From an uncultured Eubacteriales bacterium (GTDB lineage: Bacteria; Bacillota; Clostridia; Oscillospirales; CAG-272), in NCBI GenBank assembly GCA_934467415.1, contig CAKSLQ010000011.1:1-64000 (forward strand): a DNA stretch of 64,000 bases, read 5' to 3'. Positions 8,300 through 17,092 of the stretch are shown piece by piece. The notes under the pieces are model-generated. The model was not told where the DNA came from and did no database searches. It saw only the letters and a program-made list of their open reading frames with translations. Made by a program: the position numbers and the translations under genes. Numbering within the stretch: position 1 is the stretch's first letter; the number at the start of each line of letters is the position of its first letter.

Positions 8300-8328
8300 A
8301 GCAGGCAGCATGTGTTGTCTGCTTTTTT
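8300..8328 (+). terminator. Terminator of rpmB
   Basis: Stem AGCAGGCA / TGTCTGCT (8 bp, one G-U pair), 8-base loop, then six T. It lies 34 bp after the rpmB stop codon and just before the next gene's ribosome site. Confidence 0.75.
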
Positions 8329-8348
8329 CATCCATGAAGGAGGGCAGT

Positions 8349-9119
8349 ATGCAGAATCGAACCAAGACACAAAAGGTCAAGACGGCGATCTGGCTCGTCC
8401 TCGGGCTGGTCATGCTGGTCTACTACATCGTCAGCGGCATTTTTGCGGGCTTCCGCATCTCGCTGCTCGGCATCTGGGCGATCGGCGGCGTTTTCTGCCT
8501 GCTCTGTGCCGCGCTGACCGCACGGTATGGGCGCCTGCCCCTGCCGGGCTGGCTGTTCCGCACCGGCTGTGTGCTGCTTGCCTTTGTCGCGTCGCTGTCG
8601 CTCGTGATCGAGGCCGGCGTGGTCTCCGGAATGGGTGCAAAAGGCGAAGACGGGCTTGACTACATCGTGGTGCTCGGCGCGCACCTGCGCGGTGACCGTC
8701 CGAGCAACGCGCTCCTCTGGCGCATCGACGCCGCCGAGGACTATCTGCGTGCAAATCCGGACACCCGCGCCGTTCTCTCGGGCGGACAGGGGGCAGATGA
8801 GCTCATCAGCGAGGCGCAGTGCATGTACAATGTGCTGACCGCGCGCGGCATTGACGGCGCGCGGCTCCTGCTCGAGGACAGGTCCCGCGACACCAACGAG
8901 AACATCCGCAACAGCCTTGCGCTGATGGAGGAAGACGCCTCCTTCGCCGTGGTGACCAACAATTTTCACGTCTTCCGCGCCGTAATGCTGGCCGAGACGC
9001 TGAGCGGCAGAGACGTCTCCGGCATTGCGTCACCCTACAAAAACACATTGGTGATCCATTACATGATCCGCGAGATCCCCGGCATGATTTCGGAAGTCTA
9101 TGAGGGGAATATCAAGTAA
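8349..9119 (+). CDS. YdcF-like (DUF218/ElyC/SanA family) membrane protein
   Basis: A 256-residue protein. Three hydrophobic segments fall in the first 85 residues (about 14-35, 38-57, 65-85), followed by a DUF218 domain: YIVVLGAHLRGDRPSNAL, then AVLSGGQGADE and LEDRSRDTNENIRNSL. These are the conserved blocks of the YdcF/ElyC/SanA group, some members of which affect cell-envelope integrity. The biochemical activity of the family is not established. The ATG at 8349 follows AAGGAGGG. The gene ends in a strong perfect hairpin. Confidence 0.85.
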   Translation: MQNRTKTQKVKTAIWLVLGLVMLVYYIVSGIFAGFRISLLGIWAIGGVFCLLCAALTARYGRLPLPGWLFRTGCVLLAFVASLSLVIEAGVVSGMGAKGEDGLDYIVVLGAHLRGDRPSNALLWRIDAAEDYLRANPDTRAVLSGGQGADELISEAQCMYNVLTARGIDGARLLLEDRSRDTNENIRNSLALMEEDASFAVVTNNFHVFRAVMLAETLSGRDVSGIASPYKNTLVIHYMIREIPGMISEVYEGNIK

Positions 9120-9129
9120 AGAAACATGG

Positions 9130-9169
9130 AAACAGGATGTTCAACCGTGTGGTTGAACATCCTGTTTTT
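9130..9169 (+). terminator. Terminator after the DUF218 gene
   Basis: Perfect 17-bp stem, AAACAGGATGTTCAACC-gtgt-GGTTGAACATCCTGTTT, followed by T residues. Confidence 0.85.
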
Positions 9170-9257
9170 GCGTATAGCGGCGAAGACGCGGCGGGAGCGA
9201 GCCCCCGTCCTACGGTGTGTGCGCCGTTTGCGCCAATCGGTAGAGACCGGCGCTTTC

Positions 9258-9419
9258 GGCTCCCCTGTGCAAGGAGAGCTGTCACCGTTAGGTGACTGAG
9301 GGGTTGTTCCGTGGCTCTGTAACAATCCCTCCGTCGGCGATGATGTTTCCCGCAAGGGAAACTCATTAGGAACGCAACGCGTTCCGTACCACACTCCCTT
9401 TACACAAGGGAGGCTTGGA
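9258..9419. repeat. Mosaic intergenic repeat, copy A2
   Basis: Starts with GGCTCCCCTGTGCAAGGAGAG and CTGTCACCGTTAGGTGACTG, and ends with CACAAGGGAGGCTTGGA. It shares GTTCCGTGGCTCTGTAACAA with A5 and carries a private insert with nested palindromes (TTTCCCGCAAGGGAAA, GGAACGCAACGCGTTCC). Just upstream (about 9186-9230) is ACGCGGCGGGAGCGAG, also found beside A5 at 20.86 kb. With the preceding terminator this accounts for the whole gap between the DUF218 gene and spoIIR. Confidence 0.7.
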
Positions 9420-9430
9420 ATGATACTCCC

Positions 9431-10051
9431 TCACTTCTCCCCGTGCAGCCATTCGAGCAGCTTGAAGCGCACGCGGAAGACCGGCTTCGCGCCGCGCATC
9501 AGCTCGTATTCGTCCTCGGTCAGCCCGGAGGACAGGAACAGATCCTCCATGTCCCCCTCGTCCGCACTGGCCGCGCCGAGGCAGAGCGGCGGATACAGCA
9601 CGCACCAGAAGTTCTCGCCCGCCGCTTTCCCGAGGCGGACGCAGAGCGCGGTGTAAACGCCGCGCGGCAGACGGTATTCGCCGTAGCTTTTGGTCGGGAA
9701 GTATTCCTCGGCGACCGTCACGGCGCAGGTGTACGGCGCGCGGCCGTCGAGAAACCCGTTTACCGCCGCCTCAATCTCGGGCAGCAGCAAAACCGCCGCC
9801 GCCTCGGCATCCTCCTTGCAGGCAAAGCCGGAGAGCCGTGCGCCGTAGGCTTCGAGAATGCGGTCACGCACCTCCAGCTTCAGCTCCTGGTCCTCCCGGT
9901 CGTCCGAATTGGCGATGACATGCAGGCGCAGCACATCGTGATACACGCTGCCGTCGTCGATCGCGCCCACCATGTAGAACAACGACACAGCCAGCACCAG
10001 CACCGAAAAAATCATCAGAAACAACGGCGCAAATCTCTTGTTTTTCATCAT
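9431..10051 (-). CDS. spoIIR: Stage II sporulation protein R
   Basis: A 206-residue secreted forespore signal that triggers SpoIIGA-dependent processing of pro-sigma-E in the mother cell. One N-terminal hydrophobic segment (about residues 9-30) acts as the export signal. Family motifs follow: LRLHVIANSDDREDQELKLEVRD is the hallmark (residues about 42-64), then YFPTKSYGEYRLPRGVY and the FWCVLYPPLC block with its conserved cysteine. Length matches Clostridia SpoIIR. It is alone on its strand, and a sigma-F-like promoter lies upstream, fitting forespore expression. It marks the organism as a likely spore former. Confidence 0.95.
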   Translation of the reverse strand: MMKNKRFAPLFLMIFSVLVLAVSLFYMVGAIDDGSVYHDVLRLHVIANSDDREDQELKLEVRDRILEAYGARLSGFACKEDAEAAAVLLLPEIEAAVNGFLDGRAPYTCAVTVAEEYFPTKSYGEYRLPRGVYTALCVRLGKAAGENFWCVLYPPLCLGAASADEGDMEDLFLSSGLTEDEYELMRGAKPVFRVRFKLLEWLHGEK

Positions 10052-10078
10052 CGAAACCTCCCTTTTGCCGCATCGGCT

Positions 10079-10108
10079 TATTGTTTGCGCCGTGCGGATT
10101 TTTTATAC
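10079..10108 (-). promoter_or_regulatory. Candidate sigma-F promoter of spoIIR
   Basis: On the minus strand, GTATA (10104-10108), a 15-bp spacer, then GCAAACAATA (10079-10088). Compared with the Bacillus sigma-F consensus GYATA-N15-GGNRANAHTR, only one base differs. It ends about 27 bp before the spoIIR start codon. Confidence 0.55.
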
Positions 10109-10140
10109 AAAATGTGCAAATTTCGCGCGGTTTTTTTGCA

Positions 10141-10169
10141 TTGACGCTGCAAACGGATAAAAGTATAAT
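10141..10169 (+). promoter_or_regulatory. Promoter of first esterase gene
   Basis: TTGACG, 17-bp spacer, TATAAT, 33 bp before the start codon. It runs divergently from the spoIIR promoter. Confidence 0.75.
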
Positions 10170-10202
10170 GAAAGTAAAGTCATTCCGAAAGGACGATGAA
10201 TT

Positions 10203-12104
10203 ATGAAAAAGCATTTTCTTCTGTCTCTGCTGCTGCTCTGCACCGTCCTCACGCTCAGCGCCGCGGCGGCAGGCACGGTCTATGTCGCCGATGGCGGAAA
10301 CGGTGACGGCAGAACGGCGGCGTCTCCGCTCGGCGACCTTGCGGCAGCCTATACCGCGCTCGGCGAAGACGGCGGCACCATTGTCATCGTCGAAACGTAT
10401 ACGCTGAGCGCCGCCTTTGTCGAGCCCGACCACAGCGGCGAGGTGACCGTGACGCAGGAGACGGACGGCAAGTCTTATCGCACGGAAGCGGGCAGCGGCG
10501 TGTATTTCAACAGCATGCGCTATATCCTGAACGGGCCGACGACCTTTACGGAGATCACCTTCCGCGGCAAGGGCGCGGACATAAAGAAGAACAACGGCGC
10601 GCTGCTCGTCGCCCAGTTCCATCCCGTAAAGATGGGCGCGGGCGTCGAATGCCTCGACTTCGGCGCGTACACCGACATCGCCAGCAGCTTTTCCATCGTC
10701 GGCGGTGCACAGGCAGGCGCGGACAAGTGGAACACGCTGACCGACGACCTCGATTCGCACATCACCGTGGAGAGCGGCGAGTTCTCCATCACCGCCTTCT
10801 CGCGCCAGATCGACAAGCTCTACACCGGCATGGCGCACATCGAGCTTGCGGGCGGCACCTTCCACCGCATCTACCTCGGCGCGATCAACAAGGGGCGCGG
10901 CGGCGACACCGACGTTACCGTCACAGGCGGCACCTTCGTCGGCGACTTCACCGCGGGGACGTCCGGCAAGGTGGCGGGCAATATCACCATCACCCTGAAG
11001 GGCGGCGACTTTACGGGGCTGAAGAGCACCGACGGCGGCTGCGGCGGAAAGTCGCGCATCGACATGACTGCGCTCTCCGCCGAGGCGGCCGGCGCGCTGA
11101 AAACCAAGCTCGCGGGCTTTGATGAGATTGTGACCGAGGCGGGCACGACGTCGAGCAAGATTCCGGACGAGGTCTTCCTGTCCGGCCGCTTCACCGCGTC
11201 GGACGGGACGACGATTCCCTACCGCTATTACCTCCCCGAGGGCTATGCGACGAGCGGCAGGACCTACCCGGTCTTCCTCTACCTGCACGGCAACGGCTCG
11301 CGCGGCAGCGACAACAAAACGCAGCTCACCACCAACGGCGCGGCGCTCAACACCGCCGTGCTCAATTCCGACTATGCATGCATTATGATTGCGCCCCAGT
11401 GTCCGGCACATCCGGCCGAATGGATCGACCGCAACGCCTATCCGGGCAGCGACGCCTTTGCCGCCGACATCGCGGACGGCAGGCTGGAGACGCGCATCTA
11501 CCTGAATGCGGCCGCCGAGCTGCTGAACAGCTTCATCACAAACGCAGACTACCACGCAGACACCTCCCGCATCTATGTCACCGGCTCGTCCAACGGCGGC
11601 GGCGCGACCTGGGCGCTGGCCGCGCTCTACCCGGACGTTTTTGCGGCGGCCATCCCGATGTGCGGCACGGGCAACAGCCTGAGCCCCGTCACCAAAGCGG
11701 GCGCAAATGCGCTTGTGAAAAGCTATCTTGACATGCCCATCTGGACTTTCCACGGCGACGCGGACACCACCCTCTCCATCGAGGGCACGCGCGGCATCGT
11801 GGACGCGGTCAAGGCGGCAGGCGGCACGAAGATCAACTTCACCGTCATTCCGAACGGCTCACACAACATCGTCGGCGAGGCGGCAGGCACTGCGGGGCTT
11901 GTCGATTGGATCTTCGCGCAGGCGAACGACCGCTTTAAGAACACCCTGCCGGGCGCAAAGCCGGACGCGGGCGACCTCGACGGCGACGGCCGTCTGACCC
12001 TGCGCGACGTGCTGACCATGGCGAAGCGCATCGCGGACGGCGACAAGACCTTGTCACAGAGCGACATTGCTTCCCTGCTTGCGCGCATCGCGGCGGATAA
12101 ATAA
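10203..12104 (+). CDS. Secreted esterase with N-terminal beta-helix-type domain and C-terminal dockerin-like repeat
   Basis: 633 residues. A signal peptide (1-23) is followed by a beta-helix-type domain (about 24-315) opening with TVYVADGGNGDGRTAASPLG, and then an alpha/beta-hydrolase domain (about 322-582). The nucleophile is S463 in GSSNG; D519 or D521 (FHGDAD) and H554 (NGSHN) complete the triad, and LHGNGSRGSDN forms the oxyanion region. This resembles feruloyl/acetyl-xylan esterase or PHB-depolymerase-like enzymes. The C-terminus (587-633) has one good dockerin-type calcium loop, DLDGDGRLTLRD, and a degenerate second half. It is the first of three tandem paralogues with its own promoter and terminator. 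An extracellular role on plant or host glycans is inferred. Confidence 0.8.
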   Translation: MKKHFLLSLLLLCTVLTLSAAAAGTVYVADGGNGDGRTAASPLGDLAAAYTALGEDGGTIVIVETYTLSAAFVEPDHSGEVTVTQETDGKSYRTEAGSGVYFNSMRYILNGPTTFTEITFRGKGADIKKNNGALLVAQFHPVKMGAGVECLDFGAYTDIASSFSIVGGAQAGADKWNTLTDDLDSHITVESGEFSITAFSRQIDKLYTGMAHIELAGGTFHRIYLGAINKGRGGDTDVTVTGGTFVGDFTAGTSGKVAGNITITLKGGDFTGLKSTDGGCGGKSRIDMTALSAEAAGALKTKLAGFDEIVTEAGTTSSKIPDEVFLSGRFTASDGTTIPYRYYLPEGYATSGRTYPVFLYLHGNGSRGSDNKTQLTTNGAALNTAVLNSDYACIMIAPQCPAHPAEWIDRNAYPGSDAFAADIADGRLETRIYLNAAAELLNSFITNADYHADTSRIYVTGSSNGGGATWALAALYPDVFAAAIPMCGTGNSLSPVTKAGANALVKSYLDMPIWTFHGDADTTLSIEGTRGIVDAVKAAGGTKINFTVIPNGSHNIVGEAAGTAGLVDWIFAQANDRFKNTLPGAKPDAGDLDGDGRLTLRDVLTMAKRIADGDKTLSQSDIASLLARIAADK

Positions 12105-12116
12105 CCGCATACGACA

Positions 12117-12147
12117 AAGGCAGCGCACTTTGGTGCGCTGCCTTTTC
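12117..12147 (+). terminator. Terminator of first esterase gene
   Basis: AAGGCAGCGCAC-tttg-GTGCGCTGCCTT followed by T-rich sequence. Confidence 0.8.
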
Positions 12148-12236
12148 TGTTTTTTTGCACAAATTCAGTTCATTCTTTTTGTGCAAAGCAAGCAAACGGT
12201 ACAAACCGCTTATGCAATCCCGCGAATTTCTTTGGC

Positions 12237-12265
12237 TTGACCCTCTTCGGCAAAAAAGCTATAAT
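12237..12265 (+). promoter_or_regulatory. Promoter of second esterase gene
   Basis: TTGACC, 17-bp spacer, TATAAT, 36 bp upstream of the start codon. Confidence 0.75.
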
Positions 12266-12301
12266 AGAAAATGGAAAATCAGCAGAAAGGACTCTTCAGC
12301 C

Positions 12302-14203
12302 ATGAAAAAGCACTTCCTCTTATGCTGCCTGCTGCTCTGCGGCGTTCTCGCCCTCGGTGCGGCGGCAGCCGAAAAAATCACCTACGTCGCGGACGGCGGG
12401 GCCGGGGACGGTACGTCCGCCGCGGCGCCGCTCGGCGACCTCACGGCAGCCTACAACGCGCTCGGCGCGGACGGCGGCGAGATTGTCATCGTCGGCAAAT
12501 ACACCCTCGACGCAAACTTCACCGAGCCTGTCCATGCAGGCGTTGTCACGCTGACGCAGGAGGTCGGCGGGACTTCCTACCGCACGGCGGACGGCAGCGG
12601 CCTTATCGGCGGCGGCAAGCGCTTTATCCTGAGCGGGCCGACCACCTTCCGCGATATGACCCTGCGCAGCACGGGCGGCGAATACATGCTGCTCGTCGCG
12701 CGCTTCCACCCCATCGTCTTCGACACCGGTGTCGAATGCCTGGGCTTCGGCGACTTCTCGCTTGTGCATAAAGGCGTCTCCATCCTCGGCGGCGCACAGT
12801 ACGGCGCGGACGGCGTTGCCACCGACGACCTGGACACGCACATCACGGTAAAGAGCGGCGAGGTCGTGCTCGTCGGCTTCTCGCGCCAGGTGGATAAAGC
12901 CTACACCGGCATGGCGCACATCGACATCTCCGGCGGTACGGTACACAACATCTACCTCGGCGCGGTCAATAAGGGCTCGGGCGGCGACGCCGACCTGAAC
13001 ATCACGGGCGGCACCTTCGTCGGCAACTGGTTTGCCACTTCGGCGGCAAGCGTGGTCAACGGCAACTGCACCGTGAAGATCACGAACGGCAACTTTGAGG
13101 GCTTCGGCACGGCGGATTTCGCCGTCACGGGCAGCGGCCGCACCTCGACGGTGGATATCTCGAAGCTCCCGGCCGAAGTGATTGCAGGCCTTGCTCCGAA
13201 GTTTTCGAACTACACCACGCTCATCACCGACAGCGGTGCAGTCAGCACCAAAGTGGCGAATGACGTCTTCCTCTACGGCAGCTTCACGGATTCCAAGGGT
13301 ACGACCATTCCCTATCGCTACTACCTCCCCGAGGGCTACGCCACGAGCGGCGAGACCTACCCGGTCTTCCTCTACATGCACGGCAACGGCTCGCGCGGCA
13401 GCGACAACAAATCGCAGCTCACCACCAACGGCGCAGCGCTCAACAATGCCGTGCTCAACTCGGGGTATCCCTGCATCATGATCGCGCCGCAGTGCCCCGC
13501 AGCGCCGAAAGAATGGGTCGATCACACGAAGTACCCGGGCAGCGACGCCTTTGCGGCAGATTTTGCAGACGGCGCACTCGAAAACATGCCGTACCTCTAT
13601 GCGGCGATGGAACTGCTGAATAGCTTTATCGAAAACAAGGATCTGCCCATTGACACCTCGCGCATCTATGTCACCGGCTCGTCCAACGGCGGCGGTGCGA
13701 CCTGGACGATGACCGCCCTGCACCCCCGCGTCTTCGCGGCGGCGGTTCCGCTGGCGGGCACGGGCAATTCGACCTGCCCGGTCACAACGAGCGGCGCAAA
13801 CGCGCTGGCTGCGCGCTACCTCGACACCCCCATCTGGACCTTCCACGGCGACGCGGACACCACCCTCTCCATCAGCGGCACGAACGGGCTGGTCAACGCC
13901 ATCCGCGCAGCGGGCGGCACGAAAGTCAAGTACACGGTCATCGAGGGCGGCACGCACAACATCTGGCCGGCCGCAGCCGCCACCGACGGTCTGGTGGACT
14001 GGATCTTTGCGCAGAGGAACGAGAACTTCTTCAACACGCTCACGGGCGCAGCCGCACCCGAATATGACCCGCTCGATGTCAACAAGGACGGCAAGGTGGA
14101 CATGCTCGATGTCCTCTCCATGCTGGAGGCGATCATGGCGGGCAGCCGCGACTATACACTCGCCGACGCGGTGAAGACCCTCGGGCAGATTGCCGGGGCA
14201 TAA
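12302..14203 (+). CDS. Secreted esterase, tandem paralogue 2 (beta-helix-type + esterase + dockerin-like)
   Basis: 633 residues, the same architecture as the gene before it and clearly a duplicate. A signal peptide (KKHFLLCCLLLCGVLALGAA) leads into ITYVADGGAGDGTSAAAPLG, then the hydrolase domain with LPEGYATSGETYPVFLYMHG, GSSNGGGATW, FHGDADTTLS and EGGTHNIW. The C-terminal dockerin-like loop is DVNKDGKVDMLD. The ATG at 12302 is chosen from GAAAGGA upstream and the signal peptide; the frame is open further upstream but that part overlaps the promoter. Sequence differs from copy 1 mainly in the beta-helix part, as expected if substrate preference has diverged. Confidence 0.8.
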   Translation: MKKHFLLCCLLLCGVLALGAAAAEKITYVADGGAGDGTSAAAPLGDLTAAYNALGADGGEIVIVGKYTLDANFTEPVHAGVVTLTQEVGGTSYRTADGSGLIGGGKRFILSGPTTFRDMTLRSTGGEYMLLVARFHPIVFDTGVECLGFGDFSLVHKGVSILGGAQYGADGVATDDLDTHITVKSGEVVLVGFSRQVDKAYTGMAHIDISGGTVHNIYLGAVNKGSGGDADLNITGGTFVGNWFATSAASVVNGNCTVKITNGNFEGFGTADFAVTGSGRTSTVDISKLPAEVIAGLAPKFSNYTTLITDSGAVSTKVANDVFLYGSFTDSKGTTIPYRYYLPEGYATSGETYPVFLYMHGNGSRGSDNKSQLTTNGAALNNAVLNSGYPCIMIAPQCPAAPKEWVDHTKYPGSDAFAADFADGALENMPYLYAAMELLNSFIENKDLPIDTSRIYVTGSSNGGGATWTMTALHPRVFAAAVPLAGTGNSTCPVTTSGANALAARYLDTPIWTFHGDADTTLSISGTNGLVNAIRAAGGTKVKYTVIEGGTHNIWPAAAATDGLVDWIFAQRNENFFNTLTGAAAPEYDPLDVNKDGKVDMLDVLSMLEAIMAGSRDYTLADAVKTLGQIAGA

Positions 14204-14213
14204 TTGCATACCG

Positions 14214-14257
14214 AAAACCGGGGGCGCGGCCGCTTTTGGCGTGCCCCCGGTTTTTTG
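14214..14257 (+). terminator. Terminator of second esterase gene
   Basis: AACCGGGGGCGCGGCCGC / GGCGTGCCCCCGGTT stem followed by six T. Confidence 0.75.
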
Positions 14258-14281
14258 CGTAAAAAGTTTCCCCTTTTCAGA

Positions 14282-14310
14282 TGGACAAGCACCGTTTTTT
14301 CCTATATAAT
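14282..14310 (+). promoter_or_regulatory. Promoter of third esterase gene
   Basis: TGGACA, 17-bp spacer, TATAAT, 41 bp before the start codon. Confidence 0.7.
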
Positions 14311-14351
14311 AGTTTTAAGATAGAAAAATACATGCAGGGGGGACATCATCC

Positions 14352-15380
14352 ATGAAAAAGCATTGGTTCTGTTTTCTGTTGGCGGCGACGCTGCTCACCG
14401 GCATGACCATCGGCATCGGCGCAGCGTCCGAAACGGCGAATGCCGTGCCGAAGGAGGTCTTTGCCGCGGGCAGCTACAAGGCGTCCAACGGGCTGACTAT
14501 TCCCTATCGCTATTACCTGCCCGAAAGCTATAGGACCGCGGGCAAGACCTACCCGGTCTTCATCCATATGCACGGCAACGGCTCGCGCGGCACGGACAAT
14601 GTCGGGCAGATCTCCAAGACCGGCACCGAGCTGAACACCGCCGTCTTCCGCTCGGACTACGACTGCATCATGATCGCGCCGCAGTGCCCTGCCACCGATA
14701 TGTGGATCGCCCGCAATGCCTACCCCGGCAGCGATAAATTTGCCGCCGACATCGCCGACGGCACGCTGGAGCGTGCCTATCTCAATGCGGCGATGGAGCT
14801 GCTCGGCTGCTTTATCGAGGACAACCGCGACGTGATCGACACCTCGCGCATCTACCTCAGCGGCGCTTCCAACGGCGCGGGCGCGGCCTGGGCGATGGCG
14901 GCCCTGCATCCGCACACCTTTGCGGCGGTCGTGCCGATGGCGGGCACGGGTCAGCCGCAGGGGCCTGTCACCGCGGATGGTGCGGCGGCGATCGCTGCGC
15001 ACTACCTCGACACGCCGATCTGGACCTTCCACGGCGACGCCGACCCGACGCTGCTCATCAAGGGGACGGACGCGCTGGTCGCCGCCATCCGGGACGCGGG
15101 CGGCACAAAGATCAAATACACGGTCATCGAGGGCGGCAAGCACAACATCTGGCCGACGGTTGCGAAGATGCCCGAGGTCATCGACTGGATTTTTGCACAG
15201 AAGAACACACAGTTTAAAAACACCATGCTGCCCGGCCCGTCCGTGCGGTATGACGCCAACGGCGACGGCGAGGTCAACCTCGGCGATGCACTCGTCATGC
15301 TGCAAAGCATCGTCGGCGGCGCGAACAAATACTCGCTCAATACCGTACTCGATGTGCTGCAATACATCGCAGCGAAATAA
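14352..15380 (+). CDS. Secreted esterase, short tandem paralogue 3 with dockerin-like tail
   Basis: 342 residues, corresponding to the hydrolase and dockerin-like parts of the two preceding genes without the beta-helix-type domain. A signal peptide (about 1-25) is followed directly by the esterase domain starting near VPKEVFAAGSYKASNGLTIP. Predicted triad: S173 in GASNG, D229 or D231 in FHGDAD, H264 in GGKHN. The C-terminal calcium loop is DANGDGEVNLGD (about 301-312). Loss of the N-terminal domain, rather than gain by the others, is only one possible history. It ends at a bidirectional terminator facing obgE. Confidence 0.8.
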   Translation: MKKHWFCFLLAATLLTGMTIGIGAASETANAVPKEVFAAGSYKASNGLTIPYRYYLPESYRTAGKTYPVFIHMHGNGSRGTDNVGQISKTGTELNTAVFRSDYDCIMIAPQCPATDMWIARNAYPGSDKFAADIADGTLERAYLNAAMELLGCFIEDNRDVIDTSRIYLSGASNGAGAAWAMAALHPHTFAAVVPMAGTGQPQGPVTADGAAAIAAHYLDTPIWTFHGDADPTLLIKGTDALVAAIRDAGGTKIKYTVIEGGKHNIWPTVAKMPEVIDWIFAQKNTQFKNTMLPGPSVRYDANGDGEVNLGDALVMLQSIVGGANKYSLNTVLDVLQYIAAK

Positions 15381-15387
15381 GCAAAAC

Positions 15388-15424
15388 AAAAGAATCGCTC
15401 TCCTTTCGGAGAGCGATTCTTTTG
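15388..15424. terminator. Bidirectional terminator between esterase 3 and obgE
   Basis: Perfect 16-bp stem AAAAGAATCGCTCTCC-tttc-GGAGAGCGATTCTTTT, with T runs on both strands, between two convergent stop codons. Confidence 0.85.
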
Positions 15425-16702
15425 TTATTTCACGAAATCAAACTCAAAGTCGTAGATGTTGACGGTGTCGCCGTCCTTGGCGCCCTTCTCTTCCAGCATG
15501 GCGATGACGCCCGCCTTTTGCAGGACGCGGGAGAAGAACGACAGCGACTCGTAGTCGTCGGGGTTGATCTGCCCCATGAGGTTGATGAGCCACTCGCCCT
15601 CGACATAGAAGGTGTTGTTCTCGCGGCGCACCGTGGTGCGGCGTTCGCCGCGCGGCAGCGCCTCGTCCTCCGGGGTCAGCTCCGGCGCGTAGACCGTGAG
15701 CGGCGGCAGCGTTTCCAGCTTCTCCGCCGTCTTGCGCTTGAGTGCGTCGAGGTTCTCCCCCGTCAGCGCGCTGACATAGATGAGATCGTAGCCCTGCGCC
15801 TTGACGTAGGCTTCAAACCTTGCGATGTCGGTCTCGCCCGACGCCGCAAGGTCGTGCTTGTTGGCGACGATGATCTGCGGGCGGCTTGCCAGCCCCGCGT
15901 CGTAGCGCGCAAGCTCGGTGTTGATCTTCTCAATGTCCTCCACCGGGTCGCGCCCCTCCGTGCCCGAGACGTCCACGACGTGCAGAATCAGGCGACAGCG
16001 GTCAACATGGCGCAGAAATTCATGTCCCAGCCCCGCGCCCTCGGATGCGCCCTCAATCAGCCCGGGAATGTCGGCGACGACAAAGCCCTTGCCCTCGCCG
16101 GACTGCACCACGCCGAGGTTTGGAGACAAGGTGGTGAAATGGTAGTCGGCGATCTTCGGCTTTGCCGCGCTGATGCGCGAGAGGATGGAGGATTTGCCGA
16201 CATTGGGGAAGCCGACAAGCCCGACGTCCGCCAGCATCTTGAGCTCCAGCGTGACCTCGCGCTCCTCGCCCTTGGTGCCGCCCTTGGCAAAGCGGGGGAT
16301 TTGTCTCGTCGGCGTGGCGAAATGCCGGTTGCCCCAGCCGCCGCGCCCACCTTTGCAGAGGATGAAATCCTCGTCGGCGGACATATCCTTGATGATTTTG
16401 CCGCTCTCGGCGTCGCGCACCAGCGTTCCGGGCGGCACGGGAATCACCGTGTCCTTGCCCGACGCGCCGTGCATCTTGCACGCCTTGCCGTCACCGCCGT
16501 TTTCGGCGACGAATTTGCGCTTGTAGCGGAAGGCGAGCAAGGTGTTGGTGCCCTCATCGATGCGCAGGACGATATTGCCGCCCCGGCCGCCGTCACCGCC
16601 GTCGGGTCCGCCCGCGGCGACATATTTTTCACGGCGGAAGGAGACGGCGCCGTTTCCGCCGTCCCCCGCCTTGACATAGATTTTCACATGATCGACAAAC
16701 AT
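15425..16702 (-). CDS. obgE: Obg-family GTPase
   Basis: A 425-residue conserved GTPase of ribosome assembly and stress response. The glycine-rich Obg fold is N-terminal (FVDHVKIYVKAGDGGNG, GGPDGGDGGRGGNI). The G domain contains GFPNVGKSSILS (G1), TTLSPNLG (G2), DIPG (G3) and NKHD (G4). An OCT domain ends the protein. AAAGGA precedes the ATG at 16702. The frame stays open upstream through repeat DNA, but the Obg-fold start and the ribosome site fix this start. Confidence 0.95.
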   Translation of the reverse strand: MFVDHVKIYVKAGDGGNGAVSFRREKYVAAGGPDGGDGGRGGNIVLRIDEGTNTLLAFRYKRKFVAENGGDGKACKMHGASGKDTVIPVPPGTLVRDAESGKIIKDMSADEDFILCKGGRGGWGNRHFATPTRQIPRFAKGGTKGEEREVTLELKMLADVGLVGFPNVGKSSILSRISAAKPKIADYHFTTLSPNLGVVQSGEGKGFVVADIPGLIEGASEGAGLGHEFLRHVDRCRLILHVVDVSGTEGRDPVEDIEKINTELARYDAGLASRPQIIVANKHDLAASGETDIARFEAYVKAQGYDLIYVSALTGENLDALKRKTAEKLETLPPLTVYAPELTPEDEALPRGERRTTVRRENNTFYVEGEWLINLMGQINPDDYESLSFFSRVLQKAGVIAMLEEKGAKDGDTVNIYDFEFDFVK

Positions 16703-16756
16703 ATTGTATCCTTTCCGAGGAGGCAGCCTTGCGCATGAAAGGCTTGCGTTTTTCTC

Positions 16757-16867
16757 GGCTCCCTCGGTGAGGGAGCTGTCACCGACAGGTGACTGAGGGA
16801 GTTTTTGCAGAGAGCAAGACTCCTTCCGGCACGGCGTTGCCGTGCCACCTCCCTCACCGAGGGAGGT
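16757..16867. repeat. Mosaic intergenic repeat, copy A3
   Basis: Starts GGCTCCCTCGGTGAGGGAGC and ends with ACCTCCCTCACCGAGGGAGG, so its two ends are nearly perfect inverted repeats of each other. The centre contains GGCACGGCGTTGCCGTGCC. Shares CTGTCACCGACAGGTGACTG (one base apart) with A2 and A4. Confidence 0.75.
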
Positions 16868-16945
16868 AAAAAAGGTAGTCCGCGCCACGATGTGGCGAAA
16901 CGGACCGTCGAGGACGCCGGTCCCTACAAGGTTTGTGCGTCCTTC

Positions 16946-17056
16946 GGCTCCCCTGTGCAAGGGGAGCTGTCACCGTCAGGTGACTGAGGGGTTGTTCCGT
17001 GACTCTGTAACAATCCCTCCGGTGCTTCGCACCACCTCCCTTTGCCGGGGGAAGGC
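16946..17056. repeat. Mosaic intergenic repeat, copy A4
   Basis: Starts GGCTCCCCTGTGCAAGGGGA and ends CCTTTGCCGGGGGAAGGC. Its right half, with GGTGCTTCGCACC and TCTGTAACAATCCCTCC, is nearly identical to the right half of A5. Together A3, A4 and a short linker fill the 390 bp between obgE and der. Confidence 0.75.
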
Positions 17057-17092
17057 GAAGATAGAACCGGTGCGGATGCAACGCTCCCCCTT

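Noticed and set aside
9864..14209. Two minus-strand frames over 600 codons opposite the esterase genes
   Set aside because: Both are complements of real genes, start inside or across them, and give repetitive Arg/Gly/Val/Ala-rich products.
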